From Antedon bifida (Eukaryota; Echinodermata; Crinoidea; Comatulida; Antedonidae): DNA of 64,000 nucleotides. The stretch lies in the NCBI GenBank assembly GCA_963402885.1, contig OY727095.1, positions 3,663,001 to 3,727,000 of the forward strand, given 5' to 3'. The notes beneath the pieces are model-generated. The model was not told where the DNA came from and made no database searches. It saw only the letters and a program-made list of their open reading frames with translations. Positions 1-12,400 of this stretch are shown in pieces (the first letter of the stretch is position 1; each line of letters opens with the position of its first letter). The position numbers and the translations under genes are program-made.

Positions 1-554
1 ATCTTGTATCAAAGTATATGAGAGACAATAACATTCAAAATAGTCATTCTGATGATCGATTCAAGTTGTCACCTTACAGAAAGCGACTGTTTAAGACCCT
101 GAATCAAGTTGACCCAGATGCATTACATAATGTTACTGCTTACTATGACTTAACAAAATATAACTTATCCAATGTATGGGATGCAGTTCTCCGTCTGGAG
201 ATTGATGAACAGTTAGTAGATGATTTATACAAAATAAATCGGTTTGCTAAACGTCTTAGCACAACAGCAAGTTACATACTACTTGGTATGCATTTCTACT
301 TTATATTGTATTAAGCTATTTGTAATATTATTGAATCTTTCATTTTAAACAGTTTAAGTAATTATCATATTTATGATGCTATAAATCTACTGAATTTATT
401 ACAGTGGAAAATATTGTGTTTTATCAATTTATATTTATTATTCATAATCTTAAAACAACAATTACAATTTCCACAATAATCATGATTGATACTGTTTTTC
501 ATTTGTATAGATCTCTCAGAGGATGATGATAACTTAGTCACAGACTTAGCCTAA
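1..554 (+). CDS. 3' end of an upstream DED gene (locus 1): tandem DED exon and last exon
   Basis: Only the last part of this gene lies in the window. The exon runs from the window edge to 285 (donor GTATGC at 286) and encodes the end of a first death-effector-like domain plus the second one (motif SPYRKRLFKTLNQVDPDAL, then DAVLRLEIDEQLVDD and INRFAKRL). The last exon, 511-554, follows an AG at 509-510 in matching phase 1, gives the acidic tail DLSEDDDNLVTDLA and stops at TAA 552-554. It is nearly identical to the exon pair at 59438-60213, so this locus is probably the end of a neighbour like B/C. DED domains mediate homotypic binding in death and immune signalling; that role is inferred from family membership. 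Confidence 0.75.
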
Positions 555-560
555 TGATGC

Positions 561-566
561 AATAAA
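561..566 (+). promoter_or_regulatory. poly(A) signal of locus 1
   Basis: AATAAA six bases after the stop codon. The same signal sits at the same distance in the 60 kb copy (60220-60225) and overlaps the stop in the 20.7 kb copy (20735-20740). The 3' UTR must be very short. Confidence 0.6.
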
Positions 567-785
567 CGTGGACATTCTATTCATACAAATGTTAGACGGC
601 GTTTAAGTGTTGAAAACTGGTACCGGTACAATCTACCTGTTAACTCTTTTATCTGCCAATTGAGTAGTGATTTGGTTGCGATGTTAGCGTGTCATACCTC
701 AATGTACAATAGTGTAGGTACCTTGGTATCCCAGAATTAAAACACACTAGTTATTGTCTATGGTGTTTTCTTTCCAAAAAAAATT

Positions 786-960
786 GCTGTCCCCTTATAA
801 TAGGATTAAATCAACCATTTGGCACTCTCAAATGTGTCCCTGTCCCTTTAATAGGGTTACATCAACCATTTGGCACTCTCAAATGTGTCCCTGTCCCTTT
901 AATAGGATTAAATCAACCATTTGGCACTCTCAAACGTGTCCCTGTTCCTTTAATAGGGGT
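786..960 (+). repeat. 51-bp minisatellite, copy 1
   Basis: Three units containing ATCAACCATTTGGCACTCTC. The copies at 20960-21185 and 60440-60668 have four units each. It is a non-coding repeat; its open frame is a by-product of 51 being divisible by 3. Confidence 0.8.
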
Positions 961-961
961 G

Positions 962-1494
962 TCCCCTGATTAGGAGTTTGCTGTAGTGTTAAAACATATA
1001 TTTCCCCTCGTTTTATGAGAAAGTGTCCCCTGAATGGGGGTGTCATAATGAAGGGGTTTACTTATTTTCTTTTATTTTATTTTATTCAATTTTCAGGCAC
1101 AAAAATACATAACAACAAGACAGCGGTGCAGCACCCTGAGGATTGCCATGAGTGCAATGCACTATCGAGATGGCTCTCCATATACTGCACTTGAACATAT
1201 AAGTAAACCATAAAAAAACAAAGATATACAAATTTTAAAACTGCGAGGCATCAAGTTGAACAATCATTAAAATTGAATCTAAAAAATATATATATATAAC
1301 AATCATTAAAATTGAATCTAAAAAATATATATATATTGTGTCCCCTTAATAGGGGTGTCCTAAAGAAGGGATTTACTCCAGTAGTAAAGAGGAGAGGTGT
1401 GTCCCCTTAATAGGGGTGTGTCCCCTTAATAGGGGTGTCATAAATGAGGGATTTACTCCAGTAGTAAAGAGGAGAGGTGTGTCCCCTTAATGAA
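962..1494 (+). repeat. GTGTCCCCTTAATAGGGG satellite, copy 1, interrupted
   Basis: Units of about 61 bp (some about 80 bp with the GTGTCCCCTTAATAGGGG head doubled) followed by TTTACTCCAGTAGTAAAGAG. This copy is split by an unrelated insert at about 1062-1334 that contains a 38-bp direct duplication around AATCATTAAAATTGAATC. Confidence 0.7.
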
Positions 1495-1838
1495 TGTTAC
1501 AAAAAAAACAAAATAACAATACTGGAATATTACAAAAAATAACAGTATTATACGATTTCAGTGTACTAAATGGTACATGAATGTTAGTAAGAAAAAAGAA
1601 AAAACAAAACAAAATTACAATACTGGAATATTACAAAAAATAACAGTAGGCCTACAAGCATGTGGGTATAGAACATTGCTAATGTTCCTGTTGCAGGCAT
1701 TACATATTGCTATATTTAGAGATAAGACCATTTTAACCGGTTTTATATTTTGTTGTGCGTTTATATTAGAGTATCTAGGTTGAGATTACAAGAAAATTAT
1801 TTTTAAATAAGAATTGATTTAAGTAAGAAGAATATGTG

Positions 1839-2065
1839 CTACCCCAGACCATAAACAAATAATGGATTAATAAATGAGTTGTAGATTATAATTAGGATGT
1901 CTTGAGGAACAAAATATCTCAACTTAAATATTATATGACTATTTATTTTCTTACATTTTGGACATAAACTATCAATAGTATATTTGCATGAAAAAAAATT
2001 ATCAAACAAGCCTTTATCATTTATTACATTCTCTCCAATTAAGAGATACAATTTTGTTTAAAATG
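1839..2065 (-). mobile_element. LINE reverse transcriptase fragment, copy 1
   Basis: The minus-strand frame contains CKKINSHIIFKLRYFVPQDI and IYNSFINPLFVYG, the conserved late RT/thumb region of jockey/CR1/RTE-like non-LTR retrotransposons (KKI---i--L---vP---L--iY-s-i-P---Y). Only about 70 residues remain, ending in a stop where the WG motif should follow. It is a dead 5'-truncated fragment, present identically in the three flank copies. Confidence 0.6.
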
Positions 2066-2954
2066 TTTCTTCTGTTTTGAAAAATAATCCAAAGGTCAAA
2101 GTCACATTCCACTCTTGATTCCCTCTTTTATAAAAAAAAAAATTATTTCCCCTCAAGGAATTCAGCCTTGCTTGTCAAATGAAACAACAACATTGATTTC
2201 AGGATTTTTGTAAAATAAAGTCTTTTACAAATTTCAGTTTTTTTACCGTTCCAAATTCTATTATTGATTTTATAAAAAGATTAAAAAGAAAATTAGACTG
2301 TTTAGTTTGCCTCAATGCTTAAATCTAATGAATTGTTTATACTGTTACATTTTTCTGTACAGTACTAAATACATTTTTAAATTTTGAACATGAATGAATT
2401 TTATTAAATGAAATGTTTTATATTTTGATTTGTTTTCACTTTTAATTCAATTTTGTAAATTAAAGCTCAATTCAGTGTGTTGCTATGTTTTCATATTTTT
2501 TAATAAATACTAACGAATGAAAAACATATTTGTTTATTTGTAAGGATAGTGTTTTTTGAAGGGGGAGATTTTAACATCGAAGAGATCATTATATCAAAAT
2601 GTACGTGCTTAGCTATTGTTGAAAATTCATTGTAAATTAGAGGAATAATAATATATCTATTTCACCAATCCAGAGAGTAATAAAGTTCTTCGATATTATT
2701 ACACAGCGATGATAAATGTTACGCAGACAAAAATGGTGATTGCGCCCTCTATATAAAAATAAAGTTTAATCACCTCAACAAACAAACCACTCACATGTTT
2801 AATATATCCTTGTCCTTGAAGAATGTCAAACACAAGAAGTAAGTTTTTGTTTGTTTCATTATTATCATACCATATCATATACGGAATTCTTTATACTGTA
2901 TTGTTTTAATGGCAGGTCTTTCTTTTTTTAATTCTTTAGATCTTATATTCGTAT

Positions 2955-3200
2955 CCTAGGCTAGGCCCCTAGGCCTAATACTCGAGTCTAGTCTATTGCT
3001 AGTAGTAGGCCTAGCTAGTAGGCTAGTAGTACTACTACTAGTTCTTTAGTAGTAGTAGTAGTAGTAGGCCTAACTAGGCGCAGCCTACTAGCTGGAGCAG
3101 CCCTACCTCTAGCCATGCTCTAGCTAACAAAGGCTTACTACTAGTCTAGGCTTTTAACCCTAGCTAGGCCTACTACTTCTATAGTCTTATATTAGGCGTA
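2955..3200. repeat. CTAGGCC/AGTAG low-complexity tract, copy 1
   Basis: Dense palindromic words TAGGCCTAG, GCTAGGC and runs of AGT/ACT. Counterparts are at 23530-23640 plus 24370-24500 and at 62390-62640; related short tracts are at 18780, 36290, 39290 and 50160. Length differs between the copies, which suggests rapid turnover. Confidence 0.7.
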
Positions 3201-3649
3201 GGCAGGGAGGGAGTCTCCGCAACTTTTACTTGCTGTTACTAGAAATAGAATAGAACAGACATCAACTGCAAAATTGTGATTGATCCTCAGACGAACGTAA
3301 ACACATGATGAGGATGTTTTAACGTTCATGCTCGACTCATTGAGGAGATCAGGGTTAACATTTTTTTTAAAACCTATACAAAAAAGTAGATTGACCAGCA
3401 GAGAGTCGACACTGCAACCCCTGCCTCTGGGGCTATACCCTCATCAATACACCAAGCCATCCAGCTCGTTGATCGAATCGGGTTTTACTTTGTATATGAA
3501 TGGAGAAAAAATATATTATATGTAAGCTTTTTGACAAACCTATCAGAACTGAGTTGACGTCGTTTCTATACTTGTGTCACCACATAACAAACAGGCCTTC
3601 CTGGGGTTTCCCTGATCTCACAACAAGCATTCAAACACAGCGTTATGGT

Positions 3650-4100
3650 CTTTCATTTTCAGAAAACACAGTGTGGTGGTCTTTTGTTTTCAGAAAACAC
3701 AGTGTGGTGGTCTTTTGTTTTCAGAAAACACAGTGTGGTGGTCTTTTGTTTTCAGAAAACACAGTGTGGTGGTCTTTTGTTTTCAGAAAACACAGTGTGG
3801 TGGTCTTTTGTTTTCAGAAAACACAGTGTGGTGGTCTTTTGTTTTCAGAAAACACAGTGTGGTGGTCTTTTGTTTTCAGAAAACACAGTGTAGTGGTCTT
3901 TTGTTTTCAGAAAACACAGTGTGGTGGTCTTTTGTTTTCAGAAAACACAGTGTGGTGGTCTTTTGTTTTCAGAAAACACAGTGTGGTGGTCTTTTGTTTT
4001 CAGAAAACACAGTGTGTGGTGGTCTTTTGTTTTCAGAAAACACAGTGTGTTGTGGTCTTTCATTTTTACAAAACACAGTGTGGTGGTCTTTTGTTTTCAT
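3650..4100 (+). repeat. 31-bp minisatellite, expanded only in copy 1
   Basis: About 14 to 15 units of GTGGTCTTTTGTTTTCAGAA plus AACACAGTGTG. Copies 2 (24958-24995) and 3 (63078-63120) hold a single degenerate unit. The 31-bp period makes all three frames open, so the apparent 200-codon frame is not a gene. Confidence 0.9.
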
Positions 4101-4304
4101 GATACATCAAATAACTACAATGCATAGTTTGACGTAATGCGTAAAAAACTACTGAACTTTTCTATTTAATACTGAAATTTATTTTAACAATTTGAGAACT
4201 TGCAATGCACATAGAGTATGACAGTGGACCTATCTAATTTATAGGTCCATGGTATGATAAAGAAATTGGTACACTATTTAAAAAGTGTAATAAGGGATCA
4301 TCTC

Positions 4305-4482
4305 ACAGTGTGTTGATTGACTTGGTACTGTACACCATGCACTGTGGCTGCTGTGTACAATCTCACAGTGTGTTGATTGCCTTGATACTGTACACGATGC
4401 ACTGTGGCTGCTGTGTACAATCTCACAGTGTGTTGATTGACTTGGTACTGTACACCATGCACTGTGGCTGCTGTGAGTACAG
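4305..4482 (+). repeat. 60-bp tandem repeat (three units)
   Basis: Three units of about 60 bp contain CTCACAGTGTGTTGATTG and ACTGTACACCATGCACTGTG; the duplicate flank at 25205-25265 has one. Open frames on both strands follow from the period and are not genes. Confidence 0.85.
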
Positions 4483-5091
4483 TACATGCCATATCTGAAT
4501 TTCCTCAACTCAGAGGATGAATACATTATTTTATGATACAGTATTTGTCACAATTGTGTGCATTAACTGTTATTACATTATCAGATTTGTGATATGTGAT
4601 AATGCATTATGTGTACTGACATTTACTCCATGGTACTGACAAGTATCTGTCATCTATTATCAGATATCAATTGTGTGGTAAAATTGTAAACTAGATGTTG
4701 TCTTATGATTACCTCATCCTTTGGAAGGAACATAAAGTTGTGAACAACATAAACACACATTTTACATGTCAAGTAGGATAATTGTAGGTGCTGTACTATG
4801 GCTACTGTAAATCTGAATTCAGTTTAAAGTTACACCGTCAAAAATACTTTTTCTTTTTTGTTTTTATTGACATTAATTTATTGTGCCTTAAAAGTTTAAT
4901 TTGTTTAAAAGAATATTCTAATCTAGAGTATACTACAAAGGATTGTGTTGTTTTTTTGTGTTAGATTGTGCACATAAGGCATGTGCATTGTTACCTCACA
5001 AAAATAAAACTGATTTAATTAATTTTTTAATTTAATTTCATTATGCAATTATTTTATCTTAATTCGTCAGTAAAACATTTTTTCATGGCTT

Positions 5092-5168
5092 AGATCACTC
5101 TTCATACTAATGGAGATTTGGATGTTTTAGACTTAGAGCACTCTTCATACTAATGAAGATTTGGATGT
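5092..5168 (+). repeat. ~40-bp direct duplication CACTCTTCATACTAATG
   Basis: Two tandem units with the core CACTCTTCATACTAATG and AGATTTGGATGT; also present at 25845-25922 in flank copy 2. Confidence 0.7.
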
Positions 5169-5454
5169 ATAAGTTTCATCCGATTAAGAAATGTAACATG
5201 CAATGACAGTTTTATAAAATAAAATAATTTATTATATAATATATGGTAAATTACACAGGAAAAAGTAATGTGATGATGTGTGTTTGCCTAGCCTTTGTTG
5301 AAGGTGCACTTTCACCTTGGCTGGAAAACCCCAGGGCAATTTTCAGTCATTGTTGTCTTTCAGGTTTAGACACGCAAGTGATTATTAATTTCCAGTAGAC
5401 CATATCATAAAAACCCATCAAAAACTGCGTTTGTGAGTTGCTCTCTGTTATATA

Positions 5455-5640
5455 AAATCTTTTATTTTCTATTGAATAGGCTGACATGCAAGACTGATTG
5501 AGGAAGTCATGTGACACAGAGAACGCGGCAAAGAGGGTGTTGGCACTTTGCATAACAATAAACACCTAATACCTTGGTAGCGTCCATTGATGTAGAGCTG
5601 CACAATCCCATTGCTTACCAGAGGATTACCATGATTGTGT
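5455..5640 (+). repeat. Dispersed ~180 bp repeat, copy 1
   Basis: It shares TATTGAATAGGCTGACATGC, AAGACTGATT, GAAGTCATGTGA and CAATAAACACC with 26205-26390 and, more diverged, with 33678-33860. The third copy lies outside the duplicated flanks, so this is an interspersed family. No internal RNA polymerase III box was recognised. Confidence 0.55.
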
Positions 5641-5659
5641 AATTTTAATTCATTAGTGT

Positions 5660-7560
5660 GAGTTATATCACTTGTTTTTATTTCATTATAGCAAATTTAA
5701 ATTTTAGGTTAGTTTTTCTTTTTGTAATAATATGAAGGTAATAAAAAAGCTAGTCATATCAATAAACAATAATACAATAACAATATACGTTGGTTTAGTA
5801 TATTGAATAAACAGAAACATGGTATTTTGGTTCATCTATTCATGGAGGAAATATTTCCTCCATGATCTATTAAGCGTAAGTACTGTATGTCATGTGGTGT
5901 GTTAAGTCTAACATTCTTAGCATCTCAAAGTTTAAAATGCTAAGAATGTTAGGCCCTTTTCACACTGATGGCGTTTTAGCATATGACAATTTATGAACAG
6001 TTAGGATTTTAGCATACAACGCTGTAGTGTATTAGTGGAAAATAAAAGAGAGTAACACATAAAACTAACATCATGAGAATGGGTCGGCATGTGATGGATG
6101 GAGTAACAATTCACAATACAAGGCAGAATAGACTGAACAAGGTATTTTAATACTGAAAGTTCAGTGTCATGTGAAATAGATTACATGTACTGTACATATC
6201 CATGTCTAAGTTCAGTTCCTTTTTTAGACAAATTATGTTTTAATATGGGAGTGGATATCAAAAAGAAATTTTTTAGTTTGCGTTACAATTACAGGTTTTA
6301 TGCATACAGTATAAAACTGAGTCGCTCATGTTTTGTTTCAAAAAATCTTTTCACAGAATGATGATGTTTATATTCATTTTAATAATTGTAATTATCAACT
6401 AATTTTCAAAACACATTGGCCTACTGTAGACTTTACCATACAATATCTAGTTTCCAACCTTTGTTAATTGACCCAGAATTTAACAAATATCCCACACCAC
6501 ACCAATTCAATTCAGTCAACAATGTCATTGAACTGTTCTTGTACATTTACAGTGTATTGTATTGTATTGTATATTTTTACTTAGACTTGCCCCAATTTTC
6601 TAGTTATTGTCTTTTTATATTAGTCCACCAGTCAGCATTTTGACTTTTGTCAGGAAACTAGAGACTTGAAATTGATGTGCAGACCGCAAACATGACCTAA
6701 ATTAACATGTAACTATTTATTTCAAATAAACGTTAGAGCTGTCTTGAATCGTAGAATAATTTTCATTTTTGTAGTTCTGTTGTGTTTGTATAATAATGAA
6801 AGTAAATAAAAATGTCAATATATTTATATTTTAGATGTGTATTATCAATGAAAGTTTGTTTAAATATTGGACATTTTTTTATATTTATTAGGATTTTTAG
6901 GTTCTTTTTTACTGGTCTTTCTTTATGCTTTTGGCGATCCTACCAGCCTTTGTAGAGAGGCAGAGAGTATACCTTTTTATTAAACTTGTCTTTTTATTGT
7001 TTTATTTTTTGTAATAAAAAAATGGCGAAATAAATGAAATGAAGGTAGATTGATGACGTCACTGTACCAACACTGATATTATAGCTGATGTTCATTCGCA
7101 CCTGGGTGTTGGCAGTGAGGGATCGAATTTTTAAAATATAAACATCTAATAATATTTTAAGGAGCTGTTTCTACCCCCCCCCCCCCCTTCTTTATGTTTT
7201 ATTGAACAAATGTTCAAACATAGATTGGAATTGTGTTTCCACGGATGTATGTATTTTTATTTAGGTTTAATTTTTAAATTTATAATTTATTGAAGCCATT
7301 AATGTTGTGCCCTTAAGGCAGGCCAAGTGGCAACCTAAAAAGATGTGGATAAACCAAAGAATTTCTAGGTATAATAAAAGAAATGAACAGATTGTAACAA
7401 ACAGATCTCTAGACATTTAGAGCGACTTGTTTCTATTGGCAATCGCATTAATTATCTCTGCAAAATTTGTTATATGATGTTTTTAAAATGTGTTTGTTTT
7501 TGTCACCTAAACAGATTTGTTTTACAATTCTGTTTTAAAGTTTGTTGGTTAGACTTTTAT
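5660..7560. other. Gene-free AT-rich spacer
   Basis: No supported gene. It contains a 24-26 bp perfect palindrome at 5840-5865 and a C-homopolymer of about 14 bases near 7174-7188. The short open frames lack family similarity and splice context. Confidence 0.5.
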
Positions 7561-7574
7561 AGATCTGCCTGTGA

Positions 7575-8600
7575 TCTTACTGAGTAGGTAGTATATAATT
7601 CAGTTTGAAATGGAATTTTTTCATTATTTTAAACCTATTTTAAAATCTAGGGCATATGCAATTTTAATCATTTTATATGTATTATATTTTTAAAGTTTAA
7701 TATTTTTTTGTATTTTATTATATTATTATTTATATTACGTCGTGAGGTAATTTCCCGATTGATCGTAATCAAAACGGTACTGGGTTTGGTCTACTAGCGT
7801 TCCTGCTCCCAACTCGTCATCCATTTATAGAAGCCTTGATGAAGTAAGCCTACCTGGTGGTGGCCATAGAACGGTCCCGAGATAAAAACGACTATACTTC
7901 GGCTTTAGTCATTAGAAGATCGAAATATTGTTAGAGATAGAGTATACGATGTTTGATTATGTGTGGATGTAGTGACTTGTTCTATTATTCAAATGATGTT
8001 CCGCATAAGGAGATGAAGATAGTAGTTGAGTGTAATGATTTTGTATATCAATTAATTATCCTAGACTGTATATTATGTGATAAATATTATTAATATTTAT
8101 TGTTATGGTTATAATATTAATAAAAAGATATTTGTTAGTATAAATTTATTTTTTTATATGAAAATAGTAGAGTGGATAGAATATAATTAATTTAAAATTT
8201 AAAAATTTGCCTTAAAAACTGGTTTTGAACTGAATCAGTTGTCTTATCTTTGTATGTATGATTTGGTTTAAATTATGTTCGATAAAAATGCGTATGCGTA
8301 CAGAATGAAATGTTCGCGTTACGATGTACCATGTAATGCTGTTTATATCGTATAATAGATAAAGGAGGAAAAAATAAAAGTTATGATGGTAGAAAAATAA
8401 AAAAGTAGTTTAGGATGTAGAAATAGGAAAAGTTTGTTAGTGCAAAAGTGTCGTGAGGTGGTTTCCCGAATCTGTTTAGGTGTAGTAGTAGCATATAATT
8501 CATTCTGAAATGCAATTTTTAAATTAATTTGTATCTCAAAATTTAGGGCCTATGCAATTTTAATCATTATATGTATCATATTTTTAAAGTTTAATATACA
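7575..8600 (+). repeat. ~0.9 kb tandem duplication upstream of locus A
   Basis: The block at about 7585-7700 recurs at about 8485-8600 (GGGCATATGCAATTTTAATC versus GGGCCTATGCAATTTTAATC, then TTTTTAAAGTTTAATAT). A second pair, TCGTGAGGTAATTTCCCGA at 7741 and TCGTGAGGTGGTTTCCCGA near 8451, lies inside. No coding content was seen. It is the nearest upstream sequence of locus A and may include its promoter, which I cannot identify. Confidence 0.5.
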
Positions 8601-8858
8601 CTAAATTTCTATTTTATTTCTTTTTTTGTTTTTCGGAAATTTATTTTAGTTCAACTTTAATGTTAATGTTTATCTTATATGGTTTTTCTCATAATTATAA
8701 TGTATTTAAGAATTTTCTTTGTGGATAACCTCTACTTATTTGTGTCATTTATTTTTGTAATACTGAACATTGATTTACTTTGTAGCCTACTGTTTCTCTT
8801 GTTGTATGTTCTATATCTTTAAAAGTATGACAACTACTCTCAATCATTTTATTTGCAG

Positions 8859-9401
8859 ACAACAACACAATGGCATATTCTAAAGTTCAACATTTCCAAG
8901 ACCTAAAAAGTGATTTCAGTAGATGCTTTGAAGGCCATAAATACAGTTGGCTAAAATGCCTACTATTTGATCACTTGAGTGTTGCTGACATTACAAATCA
9001 AGATTTCAATGGACATAACTTACTCAATGAACTTGAAGACAAAGGTTTCATCTCACCAACTAATGTTAACTTGCTGTTAGAGATTACAGAGCTATCACAT
9101 CTCATTCGCGCTAAAGAACTTGTAACACGATATATTATGAGTCACAACAGTGTTCAGGACAGGCCTGAAACAAAGTTGTCATCTTACAGAAAGAAATTGT
9201 TTAAAGCCCTCAGAGAAGTTAACCAAGAAGATTTGCGTACAGTTCTTGCTTTCTACGATTTGAAAAGAAATAACTTCTCCAATTTTTGGGATGCAGTTTT
9301 ACATCTGGAGATAAATGGAATATTAGAAGATGATCCAGGGAAAATAGAAAGGTTTGCAAAACGTCTAAACAGGAAAGCAGAAAGCAGACTACTTGATACA
9401 G
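8859..9401 (+). CDS. Exon A1: N-terminal tandem DED with start codon
   Basis: The acceptor AG is at 8857-8858 and the donor is g|GTATGT after 9401. ATG 8870 opens MAYSKVQHFQDLKSDF. DED1 is about residues 5-90, with the motif LLNELEDKGFISPTNVNLLL typical of DED helices 3-5. DED2 is about residues 104-176 (SSYRKKLFKALREVNQEDL, then INGILEDDPGKIERFAKRL). Upstream of ATG the exon reads DNNT in frame, so it could also act as an internal exon. Both borders are phase 1, as in every other DED exon of the window, so it can be added or skipped without changing frame. The arrangement resembles FLIP/caspase-8 prodomains by family logic; no caspase part follows. Confidence 0.75.
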
Positions 9402-12400
9402 GTATGTTATAGGACTATCCTGAAGTTTATTAATGTTATGTCCATTTTAATAAAAAAGTTATGTAACAGTAATTTAATTTTAATAAATAATAATTTTATT
9501 TAAGAAGTTGAGAATATATTAACTGAATTTTTATAGGCAACAGTAAGAAGGACAAGTATCGGACTACGTCTTCAAGTCAGCAACATTTTCATCGGAAATG
9601 TCTTGAATATGTGACCTTACTATTCTACTCATAGACTGGAATCGTCATGGTCAATAAAAACAATAACATCGTTGTATTGTCACGATATTATTGCTCTTAC
9701 TGACCATGACGTCATTTGATTGGACGTGTGAAAATGCTATTTTCATCAAAGGCAGCATATATGGTTATCCTATAGTTCTAGTATTAAAACTTTTTAGATT
9801 TCCTTTGTTTTATGTATGAAAAATGCATATTTATCTAATTATCGTCGATCGTTATCATCCTAGTGTAAATGGGCCTTTATTTCAAGTTTAATTGTAGAAG
9901 ATTTTTTTGTTATCATTGTCAGTGCTGTCATAGTTTTGCACAATATATATTTTAAATCAAACTCATTTTGATTGGAATCAGTGAAAATCATTTTCAAAAT
10001 AATGACCATTAATTTTATTTGCAGGTTCTAAAACTTACAACAATTTCCAAATTCTAAAAGCTAATCTTGGTAAATGCTTTGTCGGTGAAAGATACCATTG
10101 GCTAAGGTTCCTACTATTTGATATTTTGGATGTCGGTAAAATTACAAATCAAGATTTTAATGCAAATAACTTGCTCAATAAACTTGAAGACAAACTTTTA
10201 ATCTTGCCAACTAATGTTAACTTGCTGTTAGAGTCAGCGTGAGCTGATTTGGGCCATCAAAAAGACAAAATGGCAAACAAAAACAAAGAATTATAAACCT
10301 TAAAAATAAAGATATGGACAAGATGATATCAAGATATAATGACATGGTGTTAATGAGAATGATACTCTAACATTAATAATCATAATATTTCAACAAAAGT
10401 ATATAATGTTGATTATTAAGACAAAAATAAAGAAAGTGGATAGTTTTGTTGTACTGTAGTTGTTTTCTAAAGCTCTTAAACAATTCATGATTTCAACAAT
10501 GAAAACTATGCTAATTATATAAGAGGTTCCCACTTCTGTGTTTGGCCATTGGCTCATGGTTTCCTCAAGTGCTGTATGCCAACTTTTTTGAAAAATTAAA
10601 ACTTGTTTTTATGCATATATTTTTATATTGGAAACCTTCTTTTCTTTATCGTATAGATTGGATTCGAACCTTGGTCTCACGATCAGTAGTCCAACGTCCA
10701 ACACCCTGTGCCACACGCCCTTACAAAAAGAGGCTTACTAAACAAACATACAAGAAATGTGTGCTTAAAATTAAATTTAATTAAAACTAAATTAAAGCAT
10801 TTTTCAGACCATTTTAAGTATTTGTTTTTCATGAATTATCAATATGCGTAATGTCAATTTTAACTTTTTACTTTGAAACTCTTTCGTTGCTCTTGTTAAT
10901 TTTGAAAAGTGTACTAACATAACTGATAAAAGTTTCTTTGTATGTACATGTATAGATAATGGAATGGTTTATTTTCTACTTGTTAAATATTAAACAGCAC
11001 TCAATATTTATGAATGAAACAGTATTCTCATGGACCTATATCATAGTATACTTGCTAAATATTACCACTTTTTTTCTCCATTTTTTTAATTATTGAATTG
11101 GTCTTAATTGCTTAGTGTTGCTCTCATTTTTTATCCTGTTTTTTGTTAATATTTAACATACTACAATGTTAATATTACAGTATTCATTACAATAGAATTT
11201 TAATTAATACTTTTTTCTTAACTTTTTTTTTATAAATACATTTTTAACTTTCCGATAAACCAGCCGAAACGTATCAAGTAAGTACTTGACAATTGGTTTA
11301 CCGAAAAGTTAACAATTTATTTAAAAAATATAAATTTGAAACCAGATGAAATTTTTCAAGAAAATGCTTTTTTCTTGTTGTATGGAGTATTTTTTTTAAA
11401 CTCATATAGTGTAATTTATTTAGGGAACTCACAAACTTGTTAATAATAATAATGGTTATTCAATTTCAGATATTCCAACTGCTACTGCTTCTCGTGAATT
11501 AGATTTTCAGGATGCCTACAATGAAGCTTTGAAAGGAGGCTCTGTCAAAGTCAATCTTGGAATGCTTAAGGTTATTGGACAGGAAGGAGTGGGTAAAACT
11601 TGCCTCATCAATGCCTGTCTTGGAAAAGAGTAAGTAGTAGTAGTAAGACAGTGAAATTGACATTACAAAATAATTGAGTCAACTAAGAATTACAAACCAG
11701 CCAACTTTTATTGATTTGTTTTTGATATACTACTACTTTTCTAAATATTGCAATAACAATAGTTAGAATAAAATCTTTTATAAATATATAAATCGGTTAC
11801 TACAATAATCATAACACCATACAATTTTCTGTAGATTATAGAATTTAATTTTAATCTTGTATTCTAAAAAAAAAAGATCATACATATTGTTTAATAACTT
11901 GACTTCCTAAATGTATAATTAATGAATATATTAAAATGGTTTTGAATTAAAAGGAAAAAAATTGCATTTTTTACGGTACTTAAAATGACTGAAGTTCATA
12001 GTGGGTTTCAAATTATTGTATTTTTGCCAGATTTGAGGAAAAGCATGTAGTTACAGATGGAATAGCGGTGATAAGAACAGCAAGCACAACATGGAATGAG
12101 GCTAAAGCTGATAGTGGTACACATGAATACAAATTAGCATATTACTTTTCCCATCATCATTGGCTATGTAACAATATTATCAATAATTATTATCATAGAC
12201 ACAAACAGTCCCACAATGAAATGGAGATGTAGAATGGAATTCAATAAATGTATACAACCGTAGTATGGTGTCAACGGTCTTATTTTCACATACATTATGC
12301 TAATACAATTGTTACTCTATGATCTCTTAACACGCAAGCAATGTTACAGTGTTTGATGATGTACTGTAATTGTAATTTTACATTAATTAATCAATAAGTT

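Larger units (their letters stand above)
511..5660. repeat. 3' flank duplication, copy 1
   Basis: This stretch is shared in the same order with 20534-26440 and, up to 63158, with 60170-63158: last exon, 51-bp minisatellite, GTGTCCCCTTAATAGGGG satellite, 117-bp repeat, LINE RT fragment, AT-rich spacer, CTAGGCC tract and downstream spacer. Most lines differ by only a few bases. It contains no gene of its own beyond the last exon. Confidence 0.85.

Noticed and set aside
3500-4137. Overlapping open frames of 68-200 codons
   Set aside because: They lie in the 31-bp minisatellite; all three forward frames are open because of the period, and the duplicate flanks lack them.
4278-4526. Open frames on both strands
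   Set aside because: Products of three 60-bp repeats; reduced to one unit in flank copy 2.
7741-8470. LTR-like element bounded by TCGTGAGGT direct repeats
   Set aside because: The repeats are short, no primer-binding site, polypurine tract or gag-pol frame is seen, and a simple ~0.9 kb tandem duplication explains the pattern.
10659-10720. tRNA gene on the minus strand
   Set aside because: A- and B-box-like motifs are present but the acceptor stem does not close; kept as a SINE head.
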